A DNA stretch of 64,000 nt from Lichenostomus cassidix. Its lineage: Eukaryota; Chordata; Aves; Passeriformes; Meliphagidae. Positions 24,697 through 37,671 of this stretch are shown here, in pieces. Within the stretch, counting starts at the first letter, position 1. Each line of letters begins with the position of its first letter. The position numbers and the translations under genes are program-made. The stretch lies in the NCBI GenBank assembly GCA_008360975.2, contig CM039182.1:83793405-83857404 (forward strand). The letters are read 5' to 3'. Below the pieces are notes generated by a model. That model did no database searches. It was given only the letters and a program-made list of their open reading frames with translations, and was not told the origin of the DNA.

Positions 24697-24959
24697 TGTG
24701 GCTAGCACAGGTTTTTCCCATGAGAAATTTTCTTGTGTTTTATAAAGAAAGATAAAGTTTGGATGTTGTTGGAACAGTGTCCCAGAACTTGGGCAGTGCA
24801 GGCCTGGCCAATCAGGCTTGGGGGAAGGCTTCTGACTGACCAATCTGGGTGACTTTTGAGAACTCTATATATGTGATGAAATCAAAACAATAAAGGTCAT
24901 TCCTTCTTGCCACTGAGAACTGATGCATTCATTACTATGCTAGCTGCTCAACAGCGACA
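24697..24959 (+). mobile_element. Solo LTR, 263-bp family, plus orientation
   Basis: This is a complete solo LTR of an endogenous retrovirus. It begins TGTGGCTAGCAC and ends CAACAGCGACA. A second copy of the same family with the same ends and length lies at 53491-53753 on the other strand, which fixes both boundaries independently. The flanks are ACAACT (24691-24696) and TCAACT (24960-24965), a 6-bp target duplication with one mismatch. Six-base duplications are characteristic of class II (ERVK-type, alpha/betaretrovirus-like) elements. Promoter-type signals are visible: two CCAAT boxes, a TATATAT box and an AATAAA signal only about 20 bases further on, implying a very short R region. No gag, pol or env sequence adjoins it, so the internal part was probably lost by LTR-LTR recombination. 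Assigning ERVK rests on the duplication length only. Confidence 0.9.
24808..24894 (+). promoter_or_regulatory. LTR promoter and polyadenylation signals
   Basis: Inside the solo LTR there are CCAAT boxes at 24808-24812 and 24840-24844, a TATA-like TATATAT at 24866-24872 and a polyadenylation signal AATAAA at 24889-24894. The order is that of a retroviral U3-R boundary. In the sister copy on the minus strand the first CCAAT box and the TATA box are altered while AATAAA is kept. Whether this LTR is transcribed cannot be judged from sequence. Confidence 0.6.
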
Positions 24960-24965
24960 TCAACT

Positions 24966-27900
24966 CATGAACTTGTCCAGAATAAGTGCTCAAGTTTACT
25001 AGGTGTGGAAAGTAGCAATATCTTCATCTTGAGGATCATGCAGTGTCTGTGGTGCCACAGCAGCAATGGTGTTACAGGTGACACAAAGTACAACACAGTC
25101 CCATTGGCAGATCCTCAGCCATCCCTCTCAGCTCCTCATTGCTGTGGAGGACAGAGCTCTCCCACTCTCTCTTTGTATGGATCATCAAGGACAATTTTGG
25201 GGTAAAAGGACGTAAGACCATCAGCTTTCTTCCCTTTTCCCCTCCATTTCAAACACTGAACATGTCTAACATTCCTTCATCAACCACCATCAGCAATGGA
25301 AAAATTACTTTGCAGGCTGAGACTTGGCAGCCATTTTTAGGCAGGACCTGGAAGGAAGTAAAAACCCTATTGATATCTTACAGGGGTGGAATGGGGGAGA
25401 GAGCATATGAGAACTGAAAGAAACCAAACCTTTCATTATTGTACAGAGTACCTTTATGGGTTAGTATTTAACTTTATTAACCCAGTTAACCCAGCTGTAC
25501 CATTGTGCACAGCGCTGGAGGCATACCCTAATCTTAGGCCTCCTTCAACAGGGAAAGGATGACATCCTGGACACAGGCAATCTCCCAGGTGCACTGGAGG
25601 TGGATGTGTGGGGGTTGTAAGTGTAGGAAGGAAAAAAAGCACACAGTCACAGAATTTGTCCCCAGCATCATTCTTTTGAAGCTCATCCATGCCAGCTGTG
25701 AATCTGGTACAAACTTAGTATATGGGCGGGGAGGGAGGGAAAGTAGGACATTTGCAGTTAAAACCCTTTTTTCCCTTTCTCAAAAGAGCTGTACAGGTGC
25801 AAATAAATGTACCCGATTAAACAGGCACAGTGTATATTGCTTGTGCTGAGAACAGGTTGGTTTATAGAACAAATTTGCTTATATAATCTAATCTAAACTT
25901 TATAGAATTATTTAAATCAGGCCAGTGGTCTAACTGGAAACTGTTCTTAAGGGCTATGCATTGTAGGCTGTTGTTCTGTCATCTTCTAAATATATTCACT
26001 CCTACCTTACAAACAAAATTAAGATATTCCATGGTTTGCTATCACAATTCATTTCCCTGCTGTAAAGATAATGTTACAGAATTTGAACATTTCTAATAAT
26101 TCAGAAGCTGAATATTACAAAATTTATCTTAATTAAATATATGTCAATGGAAATGAACTAACTAACAACTTGAGTTTGTGCATTGGATTATGAACCATAT
26201 TTAAAATAAAAGTTTTCAAATTGAGTTATATTTGTGTCTGAACATGCAAAACCACTAGGGAATGATAATTTCAAAGAGAAACTTTATTTTAAATGTGTAA
26301 GTGGAAAAGTTACACTTTATAGCTTCCAGGGTATATGAAAAGAAAGAGGCTGGTAAATACTGTTTATTATTTAATGATGTTGCCTGAAAATACATCTAGA
26401 TGAAGACACCTTTCTTTTGAGATCTTTGCCAATAACTAGGTTTATAGAGTTGGAAAAACATGTATTTTATGTATTTTGTTATCACTGACTCTTGTATGAT
26501 TACCACTAAATCTTGAAAGTGTCCCTGTGAGTTTACATGTATACAAGCACAAGCAACTTACTTTTCCAAAACTCCACCACACACATATGATTTGTTCTCT
26601 ATGTGGTTTATCCCGCCTATGTATGTAAGGTCTACATTAAATAAAACCAAATTCTGGCAATTTTTTGGAAAAAGCATCTGAGTAACTAAACTATTATATC
26701 AGAACTCAACATTGACTTTTTCCCTTGCAAAATTTCAAGTCCTTTCAGAAGATGAACAAAATGTATATTTCAGGCATAAATGAGTGGGAAGTTTAATATG
26801 AACAATGTCAAACAAAGAAAAATCTCCATCACAACGAAATCAGAATGACTACAAATGAGTCTGATTCCATGACAGCAGCTGAAATGAAAAGTTGGGAAAG
26901 AAGAGAGCAGAGAAGAAATAATTTTATAAAGCTGATCCTAATGGAAGTTCTAGAAGTCTTTTATACAAAGGTATTAGGAGAGTGAACACTACTGAACTGT
27001 GTAAAAAGTGAAATGTTGAAAACTGTTGTTTTGCCTTTTAAAATTCTAATTAAAATGTTAATGAAGAGTTACATATCGATTGTCTTTCAATAATGTCAAA
27101 TCCTGACATTATGTTTTGTGCATATATGAAAAGTAAATAAAAGCTGGTTCCAAAATCTGAGCAGAGAATTCTAATTCCATGAACCCCATTGCTGGATAAT
27201 TCAACATACCAAGAATGAAGGAATTAAATCAGCAACTGCTGGTAATGCATGAGCTGGTACAAACCACATTTTTATTCACCCACTTTTCTGAAGTACTAAA
27301 AGTTATTGAAAGAAGCAAACACATATTTGTATCACTAACAGACTATGGCAGAATATGCATATATAAGTAGTGCAATTGACTAGAAAAAATTACATTTTAT
27401 ATATCCACAACCTGAGAGTTTAGTTACTGCTTTTTTGAATAATGACTCATTTCCAAGCATACATTTCAGTGGAGCTGGAAACAAGAAACATGATTTGTGT
27501 TCTTTTGCAGATTATTAGTATTTATTGTAAGCCTAAGAATTATTCTCTTGGAAAAAACACACAATCCTCTTAATTCCGAATATACTTTGGATTGTGGCTT
27601 TACTGCTACTAGAAGTACGGTGCAGAGGAATTCCATTTATTTGACAGTAAAAAAGAAACATCATTTCAATTAGGGCCCAAACTCCTGAAAGGACCCCAAC
27701 CAAGCTTCTCAAAGAAGTCATGCACTGTGCTTCTATTCTACCAATTTTCAAACAGAATGCAGCCACTGATGTAAGAAAATGGCCACTAATGACGGATAAA
27801 AGCTGCAATTATTCTATAATCTCTATGAAACTAAAAGAAAAAGCTTGCAATTTTATACACAAATTCCAGAAAAAGATTAGACTAATTTGAGGCCAATGAA

Positions 27901-28846
27901 AATGTTGTTTTTCAAAAAATAACTTGTTATGGGAACAAATCAGTTTCCAGTAGTCATAACAGTAAGTATACTATGCAATTTTTTTTTAAGAAGAAGGTGA
28001 GTCCTGCATAGAATGCTGAAAAAAATAATAAACCCACAAAGACAGAAGAGTTTCAGAAAATAATTAATTTTTTTACCATTATTTTTAAAGGAAATGATAA
28101 ATTATATTCCATAGATCAAAAGTGCTCCAAATGAAACATAGCAAAATTCTTTTGACGATCTCTTCCTCTGATATGTTCTTAATGACACTAACATGATAAA
28201 CCACGTAGTTCTTTAATTTCTACATGTGAGTGTCACACACAATGCTGGAGACATAGCAAAAATATCAGAACTACTGAATTCATTCTAGATCCCTTGAGAG
28301 TTGCCTCAGATAAAATGCTAGAGACAAGCAGTGATGGGGCTTCTTTCAATTTCAATTTCAATGTTTCAGTCTCTCAGTTTAATCTCACTACTATTTTTTT
28401 TTTGTCTTTGTGCCATAATGTTTGTATTGCACAACATTTTCTCAACACACTTCACTGACAAAGTCCAGTTAATACCTTTTAGAACACGGAATACAGGAGT
28501 TTCTGAAAATTTCATGCAAAAGCAGGAAAATAAATTCTCTTTTCCTTACTTTCTCACTTTTAATCACTTTTTTTTCCCTAATCCTAACATGCTGTCATTT
28601 ACATCCCTTGAGATGTCTGAGAAATTAACAGGAACCTCTGTAGCAGCTCTGATGAATAAAAAAAAATTCATGTAGCTTTCTACAAGGACTTGTATGATTA
28701 AAAAAAATTCTTCTTTGTGGCTGAACCTACTTAATATAAATATACTTTCTCACTTTTGCAGCCTTCTTTTCCCTTGCACCATCACGCATAGATGACCAGT
28801 AAGCATAACCTTTCCCTTTGCATGGTGCCAGGTCCAATATTGCTTT
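24966..28846. other. Mostly unique DNA, no gene seen
   Basis: No exon recognised. A weak LTR-like candidate lies at 25441-25797. The remainder is AT-rich with no assignable repeat. A small inverted repeat (ATAATGTCA, five-base loop, TGACATTAT) lies at 27090-27112. Confidence 0.5.
25441..25797 (-). mobile_element. Weak LTR-like candidate (about 357 bp)
   Basis: The segment is bounded by TGTACAG on the left and CTGTACA on the right, a 7-bp inverted pair with TG...CA polarity. On the minus strand an AATAAA signal lies about 40 bases from the left end (plus-strand TTTATT near 25473), as expected near the R region of an LTR. The segment is more GC-rich than its surroundings. No target duplication was found and the family was not recognised, so this may be coincidence. 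Confidence 0.22.
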
Positions 28847-29150
28847 TGAAATGGTTTAACCCCAACTGGCAACTAAACACCACATAGCCACACACATTAC
28901 TCAATCCTTCTTACTGGGATGGGAGAAGAAAATTGAAAGGGTAAAAGTGAGGAAACTCATGGGATGAGATATAGTATTTTAATAATAATAATTATAATAA
29001 TATTGCAAAGAGAGGGAAAGCAACAAAGACAGATAAATAAAACCCAAGAAAAACAAATGACAGAAATGAAAACAATTGCTCACCACCAAAGACCTGATGC
29101 CCAGCCAGTCCCCACGCTCCAACAGTTACCATTCCCTATGTAGCAATGCA
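28847..29150 (-). mobile_element. ERVL-type LTR fragment, 3' part
   Basis: On the minus strand this matches the 3' half of a very common avian ERVL-family LTR. The plus-strand text begins TGAAATGGTTTAACCCCAAC, the complement of the characteristic LTR end (...GGGGTTAAACCA...CA), followed by 'tggcaactaaacaccac', 'gggatgggagaagaaaat', 'gtaaaagtgaggaaactcat' and 'gatgcccagccagtcccca' in the expected order. An ATTAAA polyadenylation signal is retained at the usual place beside an expanded TAA-rich stretch at about 28976-29004. The U3 half, with its usual TATA region, is not recognisable, so the element is truncated or too decayed beyond about 29150. The right boundary is approximate and no target duplication can be tested. 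Confidence 0.85.
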
Positions 29151-32100
29151 GCTAGCAATACATCTTGGTTAGTTACTAGCCAAAATATAATAATTATATT
29201 AACTTCATGTGTTATTTTTGAGGGGTTCATCTATATCAATGGTAGGAGTGTAAAATAAATATATACACAAAAATGGATGAAGGGTACCAATTATATGCCT
29301 TTAATCCAACATTTCAAGAATAGGCATAGATTTTCATTGCTCTGACATCTTCTGAATTCTTGGTGGCTTCCTGGTGAAGAAATATTTGCAACATGCATCT
29401 TTAGACACAGTTTAGGCACCAAACTCAGACATAGGAAAACTCCTCACGTGCTCTGTGGAGTCAGGGAAGAAGTGGTTTTCCAGACAGCAGCTCAGAGCAG
29501 ACAGCTGACCGTGGTTCTCATGTAACATGTGAAGGAAAATATCTCCCTCTCTCCCTCACTCTTCTCTGCTTATCATAACAGCTGCATGATGTACTGATAA
29601 AAGTATGTTAAGCCAACCAATACTAATGCCTTTCATAATATCTTATTTTAAGGTTTTTTACCTATAATTCTTTGCTTTCACTGCCCACAATTCTGAATAA
29701 TCTCTTTAACCTTCATTGTGGGGAAAAAAAACAAGCGTAGTGATATGCAATTGTTAAATATTTAATGTCTCTTCTTTGTATAGTTACCCTATTATTGTAT
29801 GCTCCTTTTACTCAAATCCCTCCAAGTAATTTCTAACCTTCTAATTCCTAATTCCAAGTGGGTTATGCAATTAAAAAATATAACATGTGAATGTATTAAG
29901 TGACCCTAAGGAAAAAGAATGAGGGAGAGGAAGAAGGGGAGGGGAAGGGAACCAGGGATAGCGAGAGAGAGTCAGAGAAAGAGGGAGGTGGGAGAGAGAG
30001 AGAAAAAGGGAGAGGAAAACAGCTGGTGATATGATGCATCCAAACATCAGATGTTGGAGCCTATTTGACAACAAGCAGAACACCAGACATAAATCCTGGA
30101 AGCTTTCCATTTGCCCAGAGGCCACAGATCTTAATTTTTACATTCTGTCATCAGCATGCTCACTTTACTTCTATCATGGTCTGATTGCTTAGCTGGGAAT
30201 CATTATAATGTTAACAAATTTTCTTCACTTGGTGCACAGTAAAATTTGTATTCTGCACTTGTGGGAGAAAGCTTTCAGAGCTGGTAGGATTTGAACTTTC
30301 ACATGTAACCTATATGTTGGAATGGCCAGATTCTTTGGCATGGAACCTGAAGTTGTGTAAGCAGGCCTTTTTATAGGGAGTAGTAGGGAGTAGATTTTTT
30401 TTAATTCCTTTGTAAATATACACACATACATGTCTCAAGTAAGGCACTTCAAAACTAGGGTTCAGAAAAATAATTTAAAAAGATTCAGTATAGCTTGTAT
30501 AAGGAATACTAATTTGAAAGGAAAATTACTTTATTTTTTTCTTTCAGAGTTATCATAACTGAAGCATAAAAACCTATTTAAAAAAAAGAAAAAAATGGTG
30601 TGTAGAAAATAGGACTATGTATTAAGAACTTTCTGAAGCTAACCAGAAAATCCAGGAGTCCAAAGAATTTTTCTGGAGATTATTCAGTCGATGGAATTTG
30701 CCATGTAAAATGAAAACACCTGCAGAAGTGAAATGTTTTTAATATTCAAAGGCAAATAATTGCTATGTTCTAATTACTCCTTTTGATCAAACATGCTACA
30801 AGCTCCAAAAATTTTCTGAGAAAGTAGGATATCTCCCTAGATCTCTGCAGACTATATTAACTCAGTCAAACTCCACAGTAGGTCTACTCTCTCCTTTACC
30901 TTGAGAGAGTAAAATAACCTAAACATATAAAATGTGATTTAGAAAAAAATATATTTTACATCATATATAAGGAATATACGAAGTCAGTGGGGAATGAAAA
31001 TATCAAAAACATGCATATATGGGGTTTTTTTTTGGCATTTCTCAAGGGAAATGGAACCTTCTCCTTTCAGAGACATCATTATCCCATTTCAGAAAAAAAT
31101 AGAGTTTGGAATGAGACCCTTATTTACAACTTACAGAAATTTTTAGTCATTTACAACCTCCAAGCAATGCGTAGGGATGAATTCTTTGATGCTAACCTTT
31201 CATATATATGTTATTAATTCAACAATTAATTCTCTGCATTCTACAGTTCATGCTCCAGTAACAGATATCTTTCTCTATTCTTAACGCTAAACTGTCAACT
31301 AACCACATTAATGGCATTTCGTGCCATGCTTTTATTTCTCCTATGAAGGTTTTTGATAATAGAAGGGCAAGAAAAGATTTATTCTATCAGTCTGCTCCTA
31401 AAATATATTTAAAACAACTATTTAGATTCTCTGAAGACACAAAACATTAATGAATGCAATCCATTTCTTTGTGGGAAAGTATAAAGGTCAGTGTAAAACA
31501 TATAATGAATTTCTTCAGGTAAGTGAGAGAATTCAAACTCAAGTTTCCAGGCAATTACACACAATCAAATATTCCCACTCTAGATTATTGAAGAGCAATG
31601 AGGATAAAGTATTCTGTAAAACATGCCATCAGAGCTTTCAAAAAAAAAAAAAAGCCTTTCACTGCTAAGCTTCTTTTAATGAGGTATACTGACCCACTCT
31701 AACAACATGGAGGATTTATCTTCTCGTAAAGACTAGTTAATGAGATAACTGCTAGCTGTTTTGGATGAGATTTTTATTTATAATTCCAAAAATATATATG
31801 TCAATTACAGAAGAAATAGTCAAGCTATTTCTTGCTTCCTGATCTGGATTGTTTTTGTACAATAAAGCCATCACAGAGCAAATTCCTTTCACCTGCTAGA
31901 AGCTCCTCCGGTATCTCTCTTGGCAATGGCTTGCAAAAACTTTTTGGAGCCAACCCTGTGATACTGTGCTTTCTTGCACAGGGGTGTCAAACATGCTGCT
32001 TGCCCTCCCTTGGTCTCCCACTCAGCAGCCCTTACCCACCTGGGAGTCAACTGCAAACTCCTGGACAGCTGTGGGACCTTCATTTGATGTGCTTTCCTTA

Positions 32101-35100
32101 GACACCCCACAGAGGTTGCACCAAGAAGCGCATACCATACTGAGTTGCCCTGGCCCCCACGACTCACACCTGCTCCCTCTGCTTCTAAAGAGGTTTTTTT
32201 CTTTTTCTTTTTGGCATTAACCTCACAGCTCCTGAAACCTTAATGATATTCTTCTCTCCTCTACCTCCTTGCACCTTTCAGGGAATAAAGACTCACTTGG
32301 GGTTTTGATACCTTTTTTTGGGTTCCTATAGATTTCAGGTTAAAAAAAAAAATAAAAGAAAAAAAGGAAAGAACAAAACGTCCGCCCTTATGATTCACTT
32401 CAATGTTATCGTGTTATCTCCTCTGCCTCCTACCTTCAGCAACAAAAAGGGAAAGGGTGCTACTGATAATAATCACGACTGATGACTTCTGGCATGACTT
32501 CTGGCATGCCTGCTGATCTTTTCTCTTAACTAGAGATGGAAATCTGTTAATCTCTGGCCACAGTGTTTAAACACATCATCTGGCAATCCTTTTCTTGAGT
32601 TAGTTCTTTAATGTGTTGAAGATCATTTTAACATACTGAAATTCTACCATGGCATTGTCTGATACCAATAGGTAACTGACACCAATTAGACAGTTTACTT
32701 GAGATAAAAATCTTGTTGGAAAGAAAGCTATATGCCCCATGCCAAAAAAAAAATGCATGAAAAATATAGATCTAATTTATCAGGTTTTATAGTTATTATT
32801 CATCTGGGAAAAAACAAGTGGGAAAAAGCAGTTAAGATGAAGAAGATAAAAAGCCCAAAAACTTTATAAAAGCAACAGAAAGTTGTCATGTTTACTGGAA
32901 ACTTTGCTATCCTACTGCTGAGTCAACAAAGATACTTAACTAGAAAATCTGCACTTCCGGATATCTTCCTACTTTTCTTTTCAAACTACTATTGATGAAA
33001 CTCTTAGAGAACAGGGATATTAAGTTCACTCTCTTTCCAAATCTTCATGAAAATCACAAAGCCTTTCTTGAGATCAGCATCTCAATTTTCAATTTGTATG
33101 AAAAGGCTGAGGGATAAGACGTCCTGAAAATCAGCAAACTGAAAATTGTAACTGGATCCAGGTACTTGGATTACAACTCTTTCATAGTAAATGACTTTGG
33201 GAAACATATTGGATGAAGATTTACCAAAATTATTACAAAAGAGCTTTTAATTTTTATAGAAGAAGCTTACTTTATGTAACATCTAAAAAATAAGTACAGT
33301 TTAGATCATCCCAAGGAACAGCTAATAAAGAGATGTTTTGTTTAATTATCATAATATGTGCATTCTCCCTATGAAGTGACTTTAAACTGAGAAAATGGGA
33401 AGTGTAGTATAACCTGCAAGCAAGGGGTGCTCGTTACAGAATTGAACCCCGCAATTTCTGTAGCAAGGGTTGGTTTCTTTCATAGAATGTTTTTAAGTTG
33501 ATGAGTTCTATAAACTCAGGGGGTTCTATCTAATTTGGGACATATTTCATAAGACAAACTTTGCTATGTTACTTTATAACACAATTTTAAACTATTTCGT
33601 AATTATTTTTGAAGGATCAGAACTTCCAAAGTGGAGACTTAAACAAAAGGCAGGGAAATCCTCAGTATAACTCATTAAAAGTAATAGGACCTCTTTCAAA
33701 ACCATAATTCAAACTAACAGGAGTAATATTCAATGTGCAAATGCAGTCAATTAGACCAAAATATGTTCATTTATTAAAAAAAAAACAAAAAACAGTGAAA
33801 CACTGTTTAATATTTAAATAGGTTTCCATGGTTTTGCTTACCACATGTACTAGTGGGAAATATCTTACATTTGTTCTCAACTTTCAAATCAGTATTTGCA
33901 TTAACAACATATTAAAGAAAATAAAACTTTCCAAATGGCTTTAACTAGGAATTAGCAACAAAACTGCATAACTTTCAGAAGTGTTCATCTTTATTTTATG
34001 CTTTTCCCTTGTTTTGAGATCTTTATGATTTAATTAAGACATCCATCTGAAAGAAGAGATGAACTACAGGATGGTAGACCAAAAACTGTCAGATAAAAAC
34101 AAACAGCTTTATTTTTTATGATGAATTCCTGAGAATTTTTTGCATGAAGGTACCCATTTTTAATTTAAAAAGCAAATTTTTTTCACAGAGGTGCTCATAT
34201 TGAATTTAGAAAGCAGTAGAGCAAAACTGTCTGTTTTTCTAGCTTCTGCAGTGTTTTCTTCTAAGTCATGTAGGGTCAAACTGCTTGAGCCTTTTCATGA
34301 ATCTCATTGTTTGCTTCCTCATCACTCAGCAGCATTTACTGCTTCTGGTAAGGCTACCCACAGCTTTGTCTTGCCTCCCAAATGCTGAGACTGAAGGTTC
34401 TGCCTCACAGTCCCTTATTCATTCCCTGGCAATCTGCAAGAATTTGTAAAGCAAGAGGACAGCCAGCCTCCAGAGAGTGTGCCACAGGCAGAGAGCCCTT
34501 CTCTGTGTCCTCTGAGTGCATTCAGAGCCTTATATAAAGTCTGCTTTAAGTTTTTATTTACTTATATCAAGGGCCCAAATTCTACATCAAGGGCATAAGA
34601 AATATTAAAGAAAAATCTTTGAAAATGGTGCAAGGGAAAAGGCAGATAAAGCACATGTTATCTTTGGCTCTTTGTCCTACCAGCCAGAAACTATCATATA
34701 TGCTAGTGGAATCACTTAAATTTGATCAGGTGATCATTTCATGGGCACTCAAGTGACATTTTAGTGTCATGCAAGTTTTCAAGTTTCGTTGAATACTGAA
34801 GACAAAGAATTTGAACAGTTACATTGTGACTCTAGAGTATTACATGTACAGATAGTAGAGAAATAAAACTACTTATGTAGAGTTTGGTGATTATCTTCAC
34901 ATAGACCTATTCTGATCCATTTAGAGAAGCAGGTACCTGAAATAAAATTAAAATATGGTTTGGATAGTAAAAAACATCAAGTACTGGGTGTCTTTCTGAC
35001 AATTTATTTAAGTTCAGGCTGTATGAAATAGTATGACTTGGGCATAATAAATAATTTGCAATCTAATGTAGATAAACTCTTATATCTTACATAACATTTA

Positions 35101-37341
35101 TATGCATACAGCCAAAAAAAAAAAAAGGGGAAGAGATAAACAAATATTAAAGTCCATTGTTATAAAATGCTTCAACAGGAAAAAAAAAAAATTCCTTTTT
35201 TTTTTAGCTTGCCCACAGTCATTTTAAGCTTGGCACAGGCAAAGTATACATTTAAATTATTTTACATTCCTATATTTACTGACAATAAACTTAGCTAATC
35301 TACCCACTTCAGCATCTAAAAATTTTAAATATTATTTATGGGTAGTACCACCAAATAATTTTGAGCAGTGAGTCTGGTCTAAATCCCTCAGATTTGTTAT
35401 TTGAGATAAAACATTTACTGACTTACAGTACAGATCCTTCCACTTTGGCATGACACTAAAAGATGCTCTTAAAGATATCTTTAATATATAACCACTATTT
35501 TTCTGTCCAGGTTTACGGACAAAGCTGAGTATATCTAAGCTTGAGAAATTAGTGGAAGAGAATGGAGTTTCAATTGTTTAAGGATAAAAATTTCTGGTAC
35601 TGGCTCGGTAGCTGGAAATGAGTTGAACTATGCAGGAAAACACACGTGTGTGCAGCTGGGGTGGCAAACCACCATTTGACATCTCCTTTATTGCATCTTG
35701 GCAGATCTACATTTCTTAGTACTGTTAGAGGGACTTAGATATCAGCAGCAAAGATAAACAAGAGCAACTCTCTAGATGAAAGCAACACTTGGATGCAATT
35801 ACAGAATTAGCAAAACAATGACCAATTTATGAGCCAATGTATATTTGCGAGGTTCATTTAAGGTGAAAGGAGGGACAGTCACTATGCTACCCTAAAGGAA
35901 GAGAAGACATTACAGCTAATGGGAAATGGCATCAGTACCCTGTCTTTGAGAAGAGAAAATGAACAATACTGGAACATTTTCAATTCTGGAACTGCTCCTA
36001 TTTCTAGTTGTAGAATATCTATCATATTTCTGGCAAGTACTGAAATATGGATAAGAAAAGGCTCCTGCCTATGTTAAGAAGCTAAAGTCATATTGAAAGA
36101 AGCAATTGCTTCCCTAGGTCAGATAAGACAGCAGATCATGCAATTTAATAGACAGTATCCTAGAGAACAATTTCATACCTAAGAATCTTGGTTTATTTAA
36201 AATAAAACAAATATTCAGACACCTATAATCCTAGTTTTAGAGAAAATATTGTAAATATAAATCTATTTACATTGAAGATTGAAAAGCAAGAAGGCAAATA
36301 TTACCAAGCTGTAAAGAAAAGTCTACTCTCATTTTGTTAACTCATTCTGTTCTTCAGGGGATCTCGCCTGCAAATGCTAAATACTTGGAGCTTGATATGT
36401 TTTATGTGTTTTCATATTGGTATTGAAAATTGTCTTTCCCAGTCTATGAAAAATTCAATCATTTCCACACCAAGACAGATCTCTCAAGATTAAAAACTCA
36501 AGTTCCCTCTTTTAAAATAGACTGGAATGGTATAAAAAAATAAAACTAAGAAGAAAGAAGTAAATGGAATTAGTAACATTTACTTATCTTTACTCAAACC
36601 TCAGGTTTATGGTGCAGGTCCTGTAACACATTAGGATATTACAGCTATTAATCAATGTCTATATGTTTTATAATGAACACAAAGGAGCCTGCATCAAATC
36701 TGCTTCATTTGATCTGCTTCATTTTTTTGGCACACCCACCTAAATAACCTTTTACTCTGCCAAAATTGGGCCTTTGCCATGCAGAACTGTGGTCTTAACA
36801 TGTTCTGAAGGTCTCTGAACTCTGGTGATGGTTTTCTTCTCCTATTGGCTAGAAGCCATGGATGCCCCTCACAGAGCAGGCTGCATTGGGACACCCAAGA
36901 ATTCTCTGTTAGCTATGGCTAAAGCTGCCATGCTCCTCTGTCACATCATTTCTGGCTATGGACTGATGAACTTTCCTCCCTGAAGAGTCAGGTGGTGGTG
37001 GTGGTGCTTCCTCTGGCTTCCTTCCTTCCAGGCATGGCTGCTGACATCCCCAGATGAAAGTCTGACCTAGGGCTCTTCAATGGCCCCTTGCTCTTCGCAT
37101 GAAAAGTAACTTAAATAACCTGTGCATAAAACCAAAAAGCTATAGAATTCTAGGTCAGTTCTCCTTACTGACATTAAAGCACAGCATGACAGCTGTTTGG
37201 ATATTTTTAAGGAGTGAAACAATAAAGATTAATCAAACACAAGCAGCCTCTGCAAATTTTCAAGAATAAACTCAAATTTGGTCCATAAGGCTGCAATGGA
37301 AGCTATAAACACAGAACTTCCTAAACCATACCAGAATATAT
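29151..37341. other. Long AT-rich unique stretch, no gene seen
   Basis: No exon or transposon recognised over about 8 kb. It contains a purine-rich tract at 29910-30019, a 12-bp tandem duplication near 32482-32505 (ATGACTTCTGGC twice) and A or T runs at about 31640-31653 and 35178-35206. A somewhat GC-richer block at about 31850-32170 starts just after an AATAAA near 31861 and was considered as a possible LTR remnant, but no ends could be defined. Confidence 0.5.
29910..30019. repeat. GA-rich polypurine tract
   Basis: About 110 bases are almost entirely purines on the plus strand, with AGGG and GAGA motifs and a GAGAGAGA core near its right end. Such mirror-rich polypurine tracts can adopt triplex structures. 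It is irregular and not a clean microsatellite. Confidence 0.85.
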
Positions 37342-37470
37342 TGTCAGGGCCCTGTGGGTTGCAGGCCTTACTGTCCCTCCCTCCTCCCCTAGGGCTCCCT
37401 TATCCCGCCCGGGACCATGGCTTCTCCCCAGAAGCCACCGCTCCCTGTCCTTGTGTCAATAAAGAGTTAA
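37342..37470 (+). mobile_element. LTR-like GC-rich fragment with AATAAA
   Basis: A short GC-rich block in AT-rich DNA starts TGTCAGGGCC, contains CCCGCCCGGGACC, and ends with GTGTCAATAAAGAG, where AATAAA is at 37458-37463. The arrangement resembles the U3-R junction of a retroviral LTR cut off just after the polyadenylation signal. It lies about 200 bases from the 578-bp LTR but on the other strand. No right-hand CA end or target duplication was found, so it is either 3' truncated or not an LTR. Confidence 0.35.
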
Positions 37471-37671
37471 AAGGCTGAGTATGAGATCAAAATTATCACA
37501 GTGTAAATGTAGAATGAAGTGGTATTTCTTAGAAGAAACTGATACTTTGAGAATAGAAAAAAAAAAAAAGAAAAGAAAGCACGTTTCTCACAAACCATAG
37601 CAATCAGGGTGAAATATAGCAAAGAAATAAAAGATCTGAACATGCTTAATATCCATGCAGTGTACCTCCTG

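Noticed and set aside
31850..32170. AATAAA near 31861 followed by GC-richer DNA, considered as an LTR R-U5 and leader
   Set aside because: No TG...CA ends, target duplication or primer-binding site could be placed.
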